A stretch of DNA of 64,000 nucleotides, taken from positions 2,170,001 through 2,234,000 of the forward strand of contig NZ_CP097291.1 of NCBI RefSeq assembly GCF_027595165.1, in the 5' to 3' direction. The notes below the pieces were generated by a model. It worked only from the letters and a program-made list of their open reading frames with translations, was not told the origin of the DNA and did not search any database. Made by a program: the position numbers and the translations under genes. Position 1 is the stretch's first letter; the number at the start of each line of letters is the position of its first letter. The stretch is from Providencia sp. PROV188. GTDB taxonomy: Bacteria; Pseudomonadota; Gammaproteobacteria; Enterobacterales; Enterobacteriaceae. Shown here piece by piece: positions 1 to 8,977 of this stretch.

Positions 1-1
1 T

Positions 2-796
2 GAACGTGCTGACCACTTTGGTTTAGCGCAGTTGCATCAGCTACGCGGTCGTGTGGGTCGTTCCCATCACCAAGCTTATGCTTACCTGCTGACACCGCAT
101 CCAAAAGCCATGACCACCGATGCACAGAAACGCCTTGAAGCAATATCGTCTCTTGAAGATTTAGGGGCTGGGTTTGCGCTAGCGACTCATGACCTTGAAA
201 TTCGTGGAGCTGGCGAGCTATTGGGGGAAGACCAAAGTGGGCAGATGACTACCATCGGTTTCACCTTATATATGGAGTTACTCGAAAGTGCGGTCGATGC
301 ACTGAAAGAAGGACGCGAGCCATCCCTGGAGGATCTCACCAGTCAGCAAACTGAAGTGGAACTGCGTATGCCAGTACTGCTGCCTGATGAGTATATCCAT
401 GATGTGAATATCCGCCTGTCTTTCTATAAACGTATTGCCAGCGCTAAAGATCAGACCGAACTGGATGAGCTGCGTATCGAGCTAATCGACCGCTTTGGTA
501 CCTTACCTGATGCAGGTAAATTCTTGCTGTCGACAGCAGGCATTCGTTTACAAGCGCAGAAACTGGGCATGAAGCGGATTGAAGCTCATGAGAAAGGCGG
601 ATTTATTGAGTTTAATGAACGCAACAAAGTCGATCCGATGTTCTTAATCAGCTTACTGCAAAATCAGCCGAAAACGTTCCGCATGGAAGGGCCTGTCCGT
701 TTGAAATTCTTCCACGATTTAGCCGACAGAGCGACGCGTTTAGACTTTATCAAGCAGCTAGTCGCTGATTTTGATGAGCATCAGCTGGTATCGTAG
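2..796 (+). CDS. mfd: Transcription-repair coupling factor Mfd, C-terminal part (5' truncated by window edge)
   Basis: The open frame runs from the window edge, so only about the last 265 residues of a roughly 1150-residue protein are present. The first residues carry the end of the RecG-like translocase module, with the helicase motif VI signature HQLRGRVGRSHHQAYAYLL. The rest is the C-terminal domain that restrains UvrA binding. Mfd pushes stalled RNA polymerase off lesions and recruits UvrAB. The strong match of the remaining sequence to enterobacterial Mfd makes the call safe. The gene ends before a clear bidirectional hairpin and faces the minus-strand Sel1 gene. Confidence 0.96.
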   Translation, partial: ERADHFGLAQLHQLRGRVGRSHHQAYAYLLTPHPKAMTTDAQKRLEAISSLEDLGAGFALATHDLEIRGAGELLGEDQSGQMTTIGFTLYMELLESAVDALKEGREPSLEDLTSQQTEVELRMPVLLPDEYIHDVNIRLSFYKRIASAKDQTELDELRIELIDRFGTLPDAGKFLLSTAGIRLQAQKLGMKRIEAHEKGGFIEFNERNKVDPMFLISLLQNQPKTFRMEGPVRLKFFHDLADRATRLDFIKQLVADFDEHQLVS

Positions 797-816
797 GGGC
801 AATCATCCTCAACAAA

Positions 817-849
817 AAAGCCATCGATTCACTACGATTCGATGGCTTT
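817..849. terminator. Bidirectional terminator between mfd and the Sel1 gene
   Basis: An 11-bp perfect stem (817-827 with 839-849, arm AAAGCCATCGA) is flanked by A-rich sequence on the left and TTTCTTTT on the right. It could therefore terminate mfd on the plus strand and read as a U-tailed hairpin on the minus strand for anything leaving the Sel1 gene. Confidence 0.8.
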
Positions 850-877
850 CTTTTATGTAGTTTTAACCAATAAATGA

Positions 878-1240
878 CTACTTTTTATTATCTATCGAAT
901 GACCTATCGCTTCTAAGTGTCCCAGAGCATCGCTATTGCCCTGCGCCGCAGATTTCTGAAACCATTCTAAGGATTGGTGAGAGTCATCAGATAAACGCTC
1001 ACTGGTTTCATACATCATGCCCATCATATATTGCGCTTGAGCATGCCCTTGGCTAGCCGCTTTCAGATACCACTCAATGGCTTTTTCCTCATTCTCTTCA
1101 ACGCCTTCCCCTACATCATACAGAGTACCAATCTCGTACTGTGCATCGAGGTCACCACTTTTGGCTTTCAACATGAGTTCATTAAATGAGGGGATATTGC
1201 GTGACCTGAAACCTAAAAATTCCAGTAATTTTTTCAGCAT
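878..1240 (-). CDS. Small Sel1-repeat (SLR/TPR-like) protein
   Basis: A 120-residue protein with at least two Sel1-like repeats. The recognisable spans are about residues 30-66 (AQYEIGTLYDVGEG... AIEWYLKAA) and 68-107 (AQYMMGMMYE... WFQKSAAQGNSDA). Sel1 repeats form alpha-solenoid binding surfaces and are common in signalling and envelope-stress proteins. No signal peptide is obvious; the first 12 residues are hydrophobic and basic. It lies 11 bp downstream of a membrane-anchored unknown protein on the same strand, so the two are probably co-transcribed and may act together. The specific partner is unknown. Confidence 0.75.
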   Translation of the reverse strand: MLKKLLEFLGFRSRNIPSFNELMLKAKSGDLDAQYEIGTLYDVGEGVEENEEKAIEWYLKAASQGHAQAQYMMGMMYETSERLSDDSHQSLEWFQKSAAQGNSDALGHLEAIGHSIDNKK

Positions 1241-1251
1241 GCTTTCTCTTT

Positions 1252-1854
1252 CTACTCAAACATTCCAAAGGTATTTTTACCCGTTTTAACTTCCAGTACG
1301 GTAGACGGTTGGTAAGCTTTTGGTAGGTCATCTGGCTTCATACAGTAGAATGGCAAAATGCCTTTTGCCCCTTCACGCAGGGTTTCACATGCCGCTTTAC
1401 TGGACATGGTTAAATCTAACTGCCCATTTTCATTTAGAGGAATAAACACCGTTGGCTCATACGGCATTCTCACTTTACCAATCGTATCGCCAATACGGTA
1501 AATCACATCATAACCCACAATAATCTGCTCTAAACTTTTGGTGATCACACACGTTCTTGGTTCATTGCTGGAGAATGGAGGTAGCGACCTGCCTTGTAAG
1601 GATTGGATCATCAAAATGGTTCTGCATTCGCGTTGAGCGGGATGCCAACGAGATAACGACTCTTGCGTGAATGTGCCTAAAATACCCGTGACCGAACAGT
1701 TTTCATGTTCCACCATACGCGTTGCCCTAATGGGTTCGGTAGATAAAACAGTGGCAATTTTTACTTCGTCACTGCGCACAAAAGAGAAATAAACGACAGC
1801 AATTAGGCAAACAACAACGAATGCGGCTAACAACAACTTAATTTTTAGCTTCAT
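1252..1854 (-). CDS. Uncharacterised protein with single N-terminal membrane anchor
   Basis: A 200-residue protein not recognised as any named family. Residues about 7-25 (LLLAAFVVVCLIAVVYFSF) form one transmembrane segment or uncleaved signal. The remainder, predicted periplasmic, has several cysteines (for example ENCSVTG, RECRTILM and RTCVITK), consistent with disulfides. The downstream Sel1-repeat gene follows after 11 bp and probably shares its transcript. The ATG start sits at the end of a 500-bp intergenic region that presumably holds the promoter. Confidence 0.6.
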   Translation of the reverse strand: MKLKIKLLLAAFVVVCLIAVVYFSFVRSDEVKIATVLSTEPIRATRMVEHENCSVTGILGTFTQESLSRWHPAQRECRTILMIQSLQGRSLPPFSSNEPRTCVITKSLEQIIVGYDVIYRIGDTIGKVRMPYEPTVFIPLNENGQLDLTMSSKAACETLREGAKGILPFYCMKPDDLPKAYQPSTVLEVKTGKNTFGMFE

Positions 1855-2365
1855 CGCTTGCCCTTTTTTTAAATAGTGAATGTGTTAGCTATTGTAGCTT
1901 ATCTAGTATCAACTACATTAATTACATACAATAAATATGGTTTTTTAGATTAGTCTGAGTATGAGACATACATCTTATTTACTTACGCGTAATAAGTTTA
2001 CCGTGAATAGTCGTAAATAATTAACTAAATCCATTTCAATATATTACACCAAATAAAAAGCCCACCTACTACTTTGTTTTATAACAAAAAAAAATAAAAA
2101 CCCCAATGAATGGATATCATGAGCGATTTAAATTAACAATATGCTGCCTTTTTGTATTAAATCACACTTAACCCAAACTCATTAGGGTAATTAGCTGACT
2201 TTATGGCGTTTATTTAATGAATAAATATTTAAAATATATGTACCATTTTAACTGGGTCTATTATTTTAAATACATCTTTATTCTGATTGGAGGATACACA
2301 CGATTATTCACTGATAACCGTGTATATCCTTGCGATTGCAGAACTGAAAAAACGATAACTACAGA
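1855..2365. other. AT-rich intergenic region downstream of ndh
   Basis: About 510 bp with no supported gene. It holds an imperfect inverted repeat at about 2291-2328 (GGATAcACACG pairing with CGTGTaTATCC) without a U-tract, just past the end of ndh. It should also contain the promoter for the minus-strand gene starting at 1854. I see no repeat family or RNA I can name. Confidence 0.4.
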
Positions 2366-3670
2366 TTAATGTAATTTCAGTTTAGGTCGAATAATACGGT
2401 TAATGCTGCCAACCAGCATCATTAAGCCCGTTTTTATATAGCCATGTAATGCAATTTGGTGCATGCGATATAGGGAAATGTAGACAAAACGAGCTATACG
2501 CCCTTCTACCATCATATCTCCACGCATTAAGTTCCCCATCAAGCTACCTACCGTACTAAAACGAGATAACGAAACTAATGAACCATGATCTTTGTAAATA
2601 TAGTTTTTCAGTGGCTTATCTTTCATTAATGCCACGATATTGTCATAGCATAAGCTCGCCATTTGATGAGCGGATTGTGCTCTTGGTGGGACAAAACCAC
2701 CTTCTGGTTTTGCACAAGACGCACAGTCACCAATAGCGAAAATTCCATCATCCAACGTGGTTTGTAATGTCGGCTTAACCACCAACTGATTGATACGGTT
2801 TGTTTCTAAACCTGCAATATCTTTCATAAAGTCAGGTGCTTTGATCCCAGCCGCCCACACCATTAAGTCAGCATAAATTTTGCCGTCTTCTTTGGTATTT
2901 AAGCCATCGGCATCCGCGCTGGTCACCATGGTCTTGGTTAAAACTTTCACGCCCAATTTATTCAGTTCTTGGTGTGCTGCGCTTGAAATGCGTGGAGGTA
3001 GCGCAGGTAAAATACGCTCCCCCGCTTCCACTAGCGTCACATTTAACGCATCAGTGTCTAACCCTTTAAAACCATAGCTTGTTAACTGCTCCACTGCATT
3101 ATACAGTTCTGCAGAAAGCTCAACCCCCGTTGCTCCACCGCCGACAATGGCGATATTCACTTTTTCTTCCGCATTATCACGTACTGAATAACGCAAGAAT
3201 AAATTCAGCATTTCATCGTGAAAGCGGTGAGCTTGTGCAGGACTATCAAGGAAAATGCAGTTTTCTTTTACGCCTGGGGTACCAAAATCATTCGAGGCAC
3301 TTCCCAACGCCATGACTAAAATATCGTAATCAATTTCACGCAATGGCACTAACAGCTCGCCATCTTTATCACGCAATTCACCGAGAACCACTTTTTTGTT
3401 TTCTCGGTCGATATTCGTGAGGGAGCCTAATTGGAAGTGAAATGCATTGTGACGAGCATGGGCTAAATAGCTAATAGCATCAACACCATCATCCAGTGAA
3501 CCTGTCGCCACTTCATGAAGTAATGGCTTCCATAAATGGCTTGGGTTACGATCAATCAGTGTGATATCCGCACGTTTTTTACGCCCTAATTTACGTCCTA
3601 AACGTGTTGCCAGTTCTAAACCACCAGCACCACCGCCTACAACAACGATTTTAGGTTGAGTTAAGGTCAT
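2366..3670 (-). CDS. ndh: Type II NADH:quinone oxidoreductase (NDH-2)
   Basis: A 434-residue FAD-dependent, non-proton-pumping NADH dehydrogenase that feeds electrons to quinone on the inner face of the cytoplasmic membrane. The N-terminal dinucleotide-binding motif is at residues 8-16 ([11 protein letters not shown]), with a second one near residue 175 ([17 protein letters not shown]). The conserved FAIGDCA motif near residue 310 contacts FAD. Length matches E. coli Ndh (434). As in E. coli, it lies near nagZ. A perfect FNR-type box lies about 140 bp upstream, which fits the known anaerobic repression of ndh by FNR. Confidence 0.95.
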   Translation of the reverse strand: MTLTQPKIVVVGGGAGGLELATRLGRKLGRKKRADITLIDRNPSHLWKPLLHEVATGSLDDGVDAISYLAHARHNAFHFQLGSLTNIDRENKKVVLGELRDKDGELLVPLREIDYDILVMALGSASNDFGTPGVKENCIFLDSPAQAHRFHDEMLNLFLRYSVRDNAEEKVNIAIVGGGATGVELSAELYNAVEQLTSYGFKGLDTDALNVTLVEAGERILPALPPRISSAAHQELNKLGVKVLTKTMVTSADADGLNTKEDGKIYADLMVWAAGIKAPDFMKDIAGLETNRINQLVVKPTLQTTLDDGIFAIGDCASCAKPEGGFVPPRAQSAHQMASLCYDNIVALMKDKPLKNYIYKDHGSLVSLSRFSTVGSLMGNLMRGDMMVEGRIARFVYISLYRMHQIALHGYIKTGLMMLVGSINRIIRPKLKLH

Positions 3671-3805
3671 ACGCCCCTCATATAAAATATATTAATGTTA
3701 TTTAAGATTTCTAATAACAAAAAACTTAAATAACACTAATTCACCGTCTTTTATTTTGTTTGGGTTTGAAGAATATCATGCTTGGTTATTTGGTCATACC
3801 AAATG

Positions 3806-3819
3806 TTGATGCAAATCAA
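3806..3819. promoter_or_regulatory. FNR-type binding site upstream of ndh
   Basis: The sequence reads TTGAT-GCAA-ATCAA, an exact match to the FNR consensus TTGATnnnnATCAA. It is centred about 142 bp upstream of the ndh ATG. In E. coli, ndh is a classical target of FNR repression, so the site and the gene agree. Binding here is inferred, not shown. Confidence 0.75.
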
Positions 3820-3910
3820 TTTAGTTGATTATTATGACAACGATCACGCTCGTCAAATCATTTTTTGAAAAAAAAGAAACGAGTCAGCTTTATTTAACTT
3901 AGAGACAAAA

Positions 3911-3940
3911 AAGCCCGAGAATGGCGTTATTCTCGGGCTT
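3911..3940 (-). terminator. Terminator of the 5'-nucleotidase/porin operon
   Basis: A perfect 12-bp stem (AAGCCCGAGAAT with ATTCTCGGGCTT) and a 6-nt loop. On the minus strand the stem is followed by six T residues. It lies 28 bp past the stop of the minus-strand nucleotidase gene. Confidence 0.9.
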
Positions 3941-3967
3941 GGAAACCTAGCATTTTGTGGGGGTATT

Positions 3968-5587
3968 TTACTTCACTTTCTTAATACGTTCGTCAGTCGG
4001 CAACTGAATTGGCGAGTTATCTTTGAAGTATTTCATCAGCGCTTCGTTATCCGGCAGGCTATAGATACGGTCTTTACCTTGTTTAAAGGCAGAGAAACGG
4101 CTACCACCGGTTGCCAGAAATTCATTGGCAGCGACACGATAGTTTTTCTTCATATCGATTGGCTTACCATTTAATTTCATTGAGCTTGCAATCACTTTAT
4201 CGCCTACCGCACGACTGTCATCCCATTCGTAATAAAAACCGTGGGAAACTGGCATGACTTGCGGGCGTTCACGATCCCACTGTTGCTCTAACGCTTGTTT
4301 GATTTGCGCGCCAGTTAATGATTGCGTAACGACCACATTCGAGAATGGCTGCACCGTAAAGATATCACCGTAAGTCAGCTCCCCTGCTTTGAGATCAGCA
4401 CGAATACCGCCGCTGTTCATAAAGGCAATTTGAGCGCCGCCCGCATCTGGAGTCGCAGCAACATATAACTGAGCATCGGCGATAATTTTACCTAATGTTG
4501 AATCCCCACCCGCCGCTAGTTTTTTATCCGCCGGCGCACTCAACGTACCCATCACTTGTTCAGCAATCGGTTTGGAGATGCGTTCATAGTTTTGGATAAA
4601 ACGGCTTAATTGTGGATCTTTCTCATAACGGCTGGTTTCTACCGGAATATTTTTCGCATTAATGCTAACGATATCCTTGGTTTTTCTATCGATTTCAATA
4701 TTCAATTGAGACAATAATGTCCCGTTAGATTGTGCTGAAATGACTTTTTTTCCATTAATATCACAGTTATACGCTTGATGCGTATGGCCGCTCACCACAA
4801 AGTCCACATCCGCATCGAGCTGCTTAACGATCTCGACAATAGGTCCTTTGATGTTATCGCAACGGTTAATATCTTTAACCTTGGTATCCACTTGCTGAGT
4901 TGCCCCTTCGTGGATCAAAACACCAATACTGCGAATACCTTGCGCCTTAAGCAATTTCACTTGCTGGTTAATGGTTTCGGCTTCATTTTTAAACTCTAAG
5001 CCCGCAGTACCACTTGGTGTAACGATGGCAGGCGTTCCTTCCAGCGTTAAGCCAATAAATGCCATTGGTACGCCATCAAACTTCTTAACGTAATAAGATG
5101 GGAATAGCGTCTCACCGGTCTCTTTGACAATCACGTTCGCGGCTAAATAGTTAAAGTCTGCACCAGCAAAAGACTCTTTACCCACACAGCCTGCGGTAGG
5201 ATGGCATCCACCATTTTGCTTTCTCAGTAACTCGATTTTACCTTTGTCGAACTCATGGTTACCGACTGCACTAGTCTCAAGACCAATTGCGCTAAGCGCT
5301 TCAATGGTCGGTTCATCGTAGAACATCGATGACAGTAATGGACTCGCACCCACTAAATCCCCTGCGCCGACAATAATGGTGTTGTCGTTTTCCGCTTTTA
5401 ATTGCTTAACCAGTGTCGCAATGGATTCGATTCCACCGAGTTTACCATCCCCCGGCGCTTGTAATGCACCGTGGAAATCGTTAATACCAATGACTTGAAC
5501 TTTTACGGTATCGCTCTGTTTTGTGGCACAGCCTGCTAATAAAGCACCTGATACCAGCAATGTCACTAAACTGATTTTATGATTCAT
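3968..5587 (-). CDS. Lipoprotein bifunctional metallophosphatase/5'-nucleotidase
   Basis: A 539-residue enzyme of the UshA/5'-nucleotidase superfamily that hydrolyses extracytoplasmic nucleotides or related phosphoesters. An N-terminal lipobox (SGALLAGC, Cys about residue 19) predicts a lipid anchor. The metallophosphoesterase domain shows the metal motifs GINDFHG, GAGDLVG, VGNHEFDKG and SGHTHQAY. The C-terminal 5'-nucleotidase domain has NSGGIRADL and TVQPFSNVV. It differs from E. coli UshA in being a lipoprotein and in sequence detail, so I do not assign ushA. It follows an OprD-type porin by 17 bp, suggesting an uptake unit in which the porin admits a nucleotide or product while the anchored enzyme degrades it. 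Confidence 0.88.
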   Translation of the reverse strand: MNHKISLVTLLVSGALLAGCATKQSDTVKVQVIGINDFHGALQAPGDGKLGGIESIATLVKQLKAENDNTIIVGAGDLVGASPLLSSMFYDEPTIEALSAIGLETSAVGNHEFDKGKIELLRKQNGGCHPTAGCVGKESFAGADFNYLAANVIVKETGETLFPSYYVKKFDGVPMAFIGLTLEGTPAIVTPSGTAGLEFKNEAETINQQVKLLKAQGIRSIGVLIHEGATQQVDTKVKDINRCDNIKGPIVEIVKQLDADVDFVVSGHTHQAYNCDINGKKVISAQSNGTLLSQLNIEIDRKTKDIVSINAKNIPVETSRYEKDPQLSRFIQNYERISKPIAEQVMGTLSAPADKKLAAGGDSTLGKIIADAQLYVAATPDAGGAQIAFMNSGGIRADLKAGELTYGDIFTVQPFSNVVVTQSLTGAQIKQALEQQWDRERPQVMPVSHGFYYEWDDSRAVGDKVIASSMKLNGKPIDMKKNYRVAANEFLATGGSRFSAFKQGKDRIYSLPDNEALMKYFKDNSPIQLPTDERIKKVK

Positions 5588-5604
5588 CTATTCATTGCCC
5601 TCAA

Positions 5605-6954
5605 TTACATTTTAAAGCGATAAGTGGTTGTCATCGAACCGGATAAAGAATGTGCACGACGCGACTCACCATCATACAGTTTTGGCGTGGAGTTATCAGA
5701 CTCTTGCTGATGGTGCCAGCCCATACCGCCACTTAATGAAACGGAAAGGTTTTCAGTTGGTTTCCAGTAAGTAAATAAGCCAACCTGACCTTGTTTTAAA
5801 CGCTCACCGGAGTAAGAGAATTCACTGTAGTTACTGTTAGCCCCGACAGACCAAGTTGGGTTAACTTGATATTCGGCTTTTAACGCCAACATGGTTTCGC
5901 CATCACGAACATAGTCGATATCGGCATAGGCTGGTGAGTTAAAACGTCCACGGGTGTTACCAATTGGGTTACGTGCAAATTGCCCTACGCCATTGGTTTT
6001 ATGTGCGGTGGTATGCGTGATGCCCGTCATTAAAGTCCATGGTGTTTCTGGAACGCGCCACTCAATTTCACCCGCATAGTGCCAAGCACGCTTATCAAAG
6101 TTTTGTTTGCCACGTTTGGTATCTGTCGATGTACGCTTACCATCGCTACCATATTCATGACCATAAATTTGAGAAGATAAGGTGATATCTGAGTTAAGTT
6201 TATATTTGATCTCTAAACCTTGTTGACGGAAAACATCATCAGCCTGACCAATAAAATAAGAAGCTTTCAATGGTTTGGTGTTGTAGTTAATGCCACCTGT
6301 AACCACATGGTTGATATCGTGATTAACACCATTTCCGTCACGGAAATACATTCTGTCAATATTTGGGCTATCACGACGCATCACTTTGCCATCAAGATAG
6401 AGCAAATCTAAGTTCCAATCGCTAATTGCGGTGTTGGTATAATAACCATTATAGGTGTTTAAAGATAAACGCTGAGAGTTGGTAAAAATCCCCGTATTTT
6501 TCAACGTGAACCAACCCGCTTTACCTTTGAAATTAACAGGTTCAAAATCTAATTTAAATTTAGCGTAACGCTGACCAATTTTGTTATAGCCTTTCGCTTC
6601 GCCATCATCGTTATATAAAATTGCTCGAGAGGCGAAGTCTTTACTTGCTGCCAGTTTGATTGCGCCGTAATAAGAAGCATCAAACCCGATAAAATCAGCA
6701 AAATACCCTGATTGGTAGTCTAACTGAATATTCTGACCCCAAGCTTGTGCAACTTGTTTTCTGTAACGTTGCTCGTTGGCATCGTAACGGTTTTCTGACT
6801 TCAGGTATTTCCACATATTTCGTGTAGAAAGTTCTAATTCAGAATCTGCAACAAATGAGTTTTCCTTGATGGCATTTTCCCAATCGCCAGCATTAGCCCC
6901 AAACGCAACGAAACAAGATGGAAACAATATTAACGCTATTTTTTTGACTTTCAT
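5605..6954 (-). CDS. OprD/ChiP-family outer-membrane porin
   Basis: A 449-residue beta-barrel porin with a Sec signal peptide (about residues 1-22, ending FGANA). The mature protein starts with an OprD-like pattern (FVADSELELSTRNMWKYL...). It carries the family's LDYQSGYFADFIGFDASYYGAIKL stretch and ends in alternating strands closing with TTTYRFKM. OprD-family channels are substrate-specific, for amino acids, peptides or chitosugars. It is the first gene of an operon with the lipoprotein nucleotidase, so nucleoside or nucleotide passage is a plausible but unproven substrate. Transcription probably starts far upstream, in a 900-bp AT-rich region containing a CRP-like site. Confidence 0.85.
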   Translation of the reverse strand: MKVKKIALILFPSCFVAFGANAGDWENAIKENSFVADSELELSTRNMWKYLKSENRYDANEQRYRKQVAQAWGQNIQLDYQSGYFADFIGFDASYYGAIKLAASKDFASRAILYNDDGEAKGYNKIGQRYAKFKLDFEPVNFKGKAGWFTLKNTGIFTNSQRLSLNTYNGYYTNTAISDWNLDLLYLDGKVMRRDSPNIDRMYFRDGNGVNHDINHVVTGGINYNTKPLKASYFIGQADDVFRQQGLEIKYKLNSDITLSSQIYGHEYGSDGKRTSTDTKRGKQNFDKRAWHYAGEIEWRVPETPWTLMTGITHTTAHKTNGVGQFARNPIGNTRGRFNSPAYADIDYVRDGETMLALKAEYQVNPTWSVGANSNYSEFSYSGERLKQGQVGLFTYWKPTENLSVSLSGGMGWHHQQESDNSTPKLYDGESRRAHSLSGSMTTTYRFKM

Positions 6955-7840
6955 TTAAATTAAACCTAGTCGTGATTATTAGAATATAACTACCCGCACC
7001 CAATTTTCATTGGGTGTTATGGCACCTTGCTATCTTTCAATAAGTAACAATTTTATTTAGCTTTAATTACTGCAATAGTCTTTAATGATTATTTAATTTA
7101 AGTTGCATCCTCTATTCTTTAAGCACAATTTATTTTCTTGGCGTTAAGAATAAAATTTAATTATTTTATAAGTCGAAATAATTAATCCAAACGTGCGAAT
7201 TTAATTTAAGTTCACACCATGATTTCAAACTTATTTGGGCAATATTCAACCGCACTCTGATAAGGAGCACTTTGCGTTGATATTCATAATGAAAAGTATG
7301 CTAACGTAATTTTATGTCAATTAACACGATCAGCGTCACAACAAACCAGATACATTGCAAATCACACATCATTCGATGTGATATCAATCACTTTATTGGC
7401 TATTGCAGCTATTAATTGAATTCCATATTTAAACAATAATTTTGCTATTTTAGTCATCTATATTTTAATGAAATGTTATTTACTAAAGTGAAATAACATT
7501 TTTATTTAAATCAATAACATTAACCCATAATTCAGACCTTCTATTTAAATAAATGGCTAAGTCAATCATTCTGTTTTTAAGCGATATACTGGTTTGATTA
7601 GTTGAAATGAAGAATATTTATCATCTATAGAGAGATTATTTAACGCCAATTAATCATTCTAACTAGGAATTATTCCTAGTTAATTCCATGTAGCAACTAA
7701 TATTAACGTGTGATTTTTACACACATATTGAATATAGATACAGTATTACTAATCAATTTGGATAATCTCTATCTTTGCTTCTATTCAATTTATATCAATG
7801 AGGTTACCCGTAACTTATTCAGTGAATTTAGGATAAAAAA
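6955..7840. other. Long AT-rich upstream region of the porin/nucleotidase operon
   Basis: Nearly 900 bp without a credible gene on either strand. It sits between the porin start and the nagZ terminator. It contains a CRP-like palindrome and scattered half-sites, including an isolated TGTGA on the minus strand around 7338. A long untranslated leader or a small RNA is possible, but I see no structure I can name. Confidence 0.4.
7377..7392. promoter_or_regulatory. CRP (cAMP receptor protein)-like site
   Basis: The sequence reads TGTGA-TATCAA-TCACT, differing from the consensus TGTGA-N6-TCACA at one base. It lies about 420 bp upstream of the minus-strand porin/nucleotidase operon. Catabolite control of a scavenging porin operon would fit, but the distance leaves the target uncertain. 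Confidence 0.5.
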
Positions 7841-7867
7841 AACCGATGGGTCATTATCCCATCGGTT
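7841..7867 (-). terminator. Terminator of the ycfL-lpoB-thiK-nagZ operon
   Basis: A 10-bp perfect stem (AACCGATGGG with CCCATCGGTT) with a 7-nt loop. On the minus strand it is followed by a run of T residues. It lies 20 bp past the nagZ stop. Confidence 0.9.
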
Positions 7868-7886
7868 CAATTTCAACACAGTTTAA

Positions 7887-8912
7887 TTAGCGGTTACGGT
7901 GTTCTTGCCATTTTTCATGTAATTCGACTAATTGACGGTGACTTTGCTTCCAACGATCCACCGATTGTAGCTCATTCAGTGAATACTGGCGGCCACTGTG
8001 GTACAGCTTAGAAGCGCGGCTGTCACTTTGTTTCGGTAAATTATCCAGTACGCTCACCGCACCTTCTCGATTATTACAAACAAGGATCATGTCACAGCCC
8101 GCATTCAATGAGGCTTTCGCTCTCTCTGGGTAACTTCCCATAATGGCAGCACCTTCCATCGATAAGTCATCAGAGAAGATAACGCCATCGAAACCAAGCT
8201 GCTCACGTAATACCGATTTTAGCCAGAATGGTGAACCACTCGCAGGACGGTCGTCCGCTTGAGTATAAACCACGTGAGCAGGCATAATCGCATCAAGCAA
8301 TTCACGCTGAATAAAGTCTTTAAAAATAGACATATCTTTGCCACGAATTTGCTCGAGTGGGCGATCATCTCGTGGCGTTTCTTTATGGGAATCTGCTTTG
8401 ACGGCGCCATGCCCAGGGAAGTGTTTACCTGTGGTTTTCATTCCTGCGCTGTGCATACCGCGAATAAAACGCTCTGCCATCATCATCGCAATTTCAGGAT
8501 CTGCATGGAATGAACGCTCACCAATGGCGATGCTTTCATGCCCTAAATCCAGCACAGGTGCAAAGCTAATGTCGATATCCATAGCAATCATTTCTGCGGC
8601 CATTAACCAGCCTGCTTCTTGTGCTAATTTAGCACCATCCATCTGATTGTTCAGTTCAGCAAAAGCTTGTGCAGAAGGTAATGCGGTAAACCCATCACGA
8701 AAACGCTGTACACGGCCACCTTCTTGATCCACAGCAATCAATAAACGGTGTCTTGATGCATCACGGATTTGTCGCACTAACTCACGCAACTGTGCCGCAT
8801 CATGGAAGTTACGAGTAAATAAAATCAACCCGCCTACCAGTGGATGAGCTAAAATTTCACGCTCTTCGTTGTCCAGTTCATAACCCTGAACATCCAGCAT
8901 TATCGGACCCAT
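7887..8912 (-). CDS. nagZ: Beta-N-acetylhexosaminidase NagZ
   Basis: A cytoplasmic glycoside hydrolase family 3 enzyme that removes GlcNAc from anhydro-muropeptides during peptidoglycan recycling, which also shapes AmpC induction. The start is placed at the internal ATG ([13 protein letters not shown]) because it gives 341 residues, equal to E. coli NagZ, and is preceded by a GAGG Shine-Dalgarno. The upstream in-frame ATG at 8957 would add 15 unconserved residues. Visible motifs are [19 protein letters not shown] (catalytic His-bearing loop) and the nucleophile motif [10 protein letters not shown]. It is the last gene of the lpoB-thiK-nagZ group, as in E. coli. Confidence 0.95.
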   Translation of the reverse strand: MGPIMLDVQGYELDNEEREILAHPLVGGLILFTRNFHDAAQLRELVRQIRDASRHRLLIAVDQEGGRVQRFRDGFTALPSAQAFAELNNQMDGAKLAQEAGWLMAAEMIAMDIDISFAPVLDLGHESIAIGERSFHADPEIAMMMAERFIRGMHSAGMKTTGKHFPGHGAVKADSHKETPRDDRPLEQIRGKDMSIFKDFIQRELLDAIMPAHVVYTQADDRPASGSPFWLKSVLREQLGFDGVIFSDDLSMEGAAIMGSYPERAKASLNAGCDMILVCNNREGAVSVLDNLPKQSDSRASKLYHSGRQYSLNELQSVDRWKQSHRQLVELHEKWQEHRNR

Positions 8913-8977
8913 AACATGCCTCACTTGATTAATTTTCACAAATTCTCGTGTATTCACAGAGATTTTATATTACCCAA

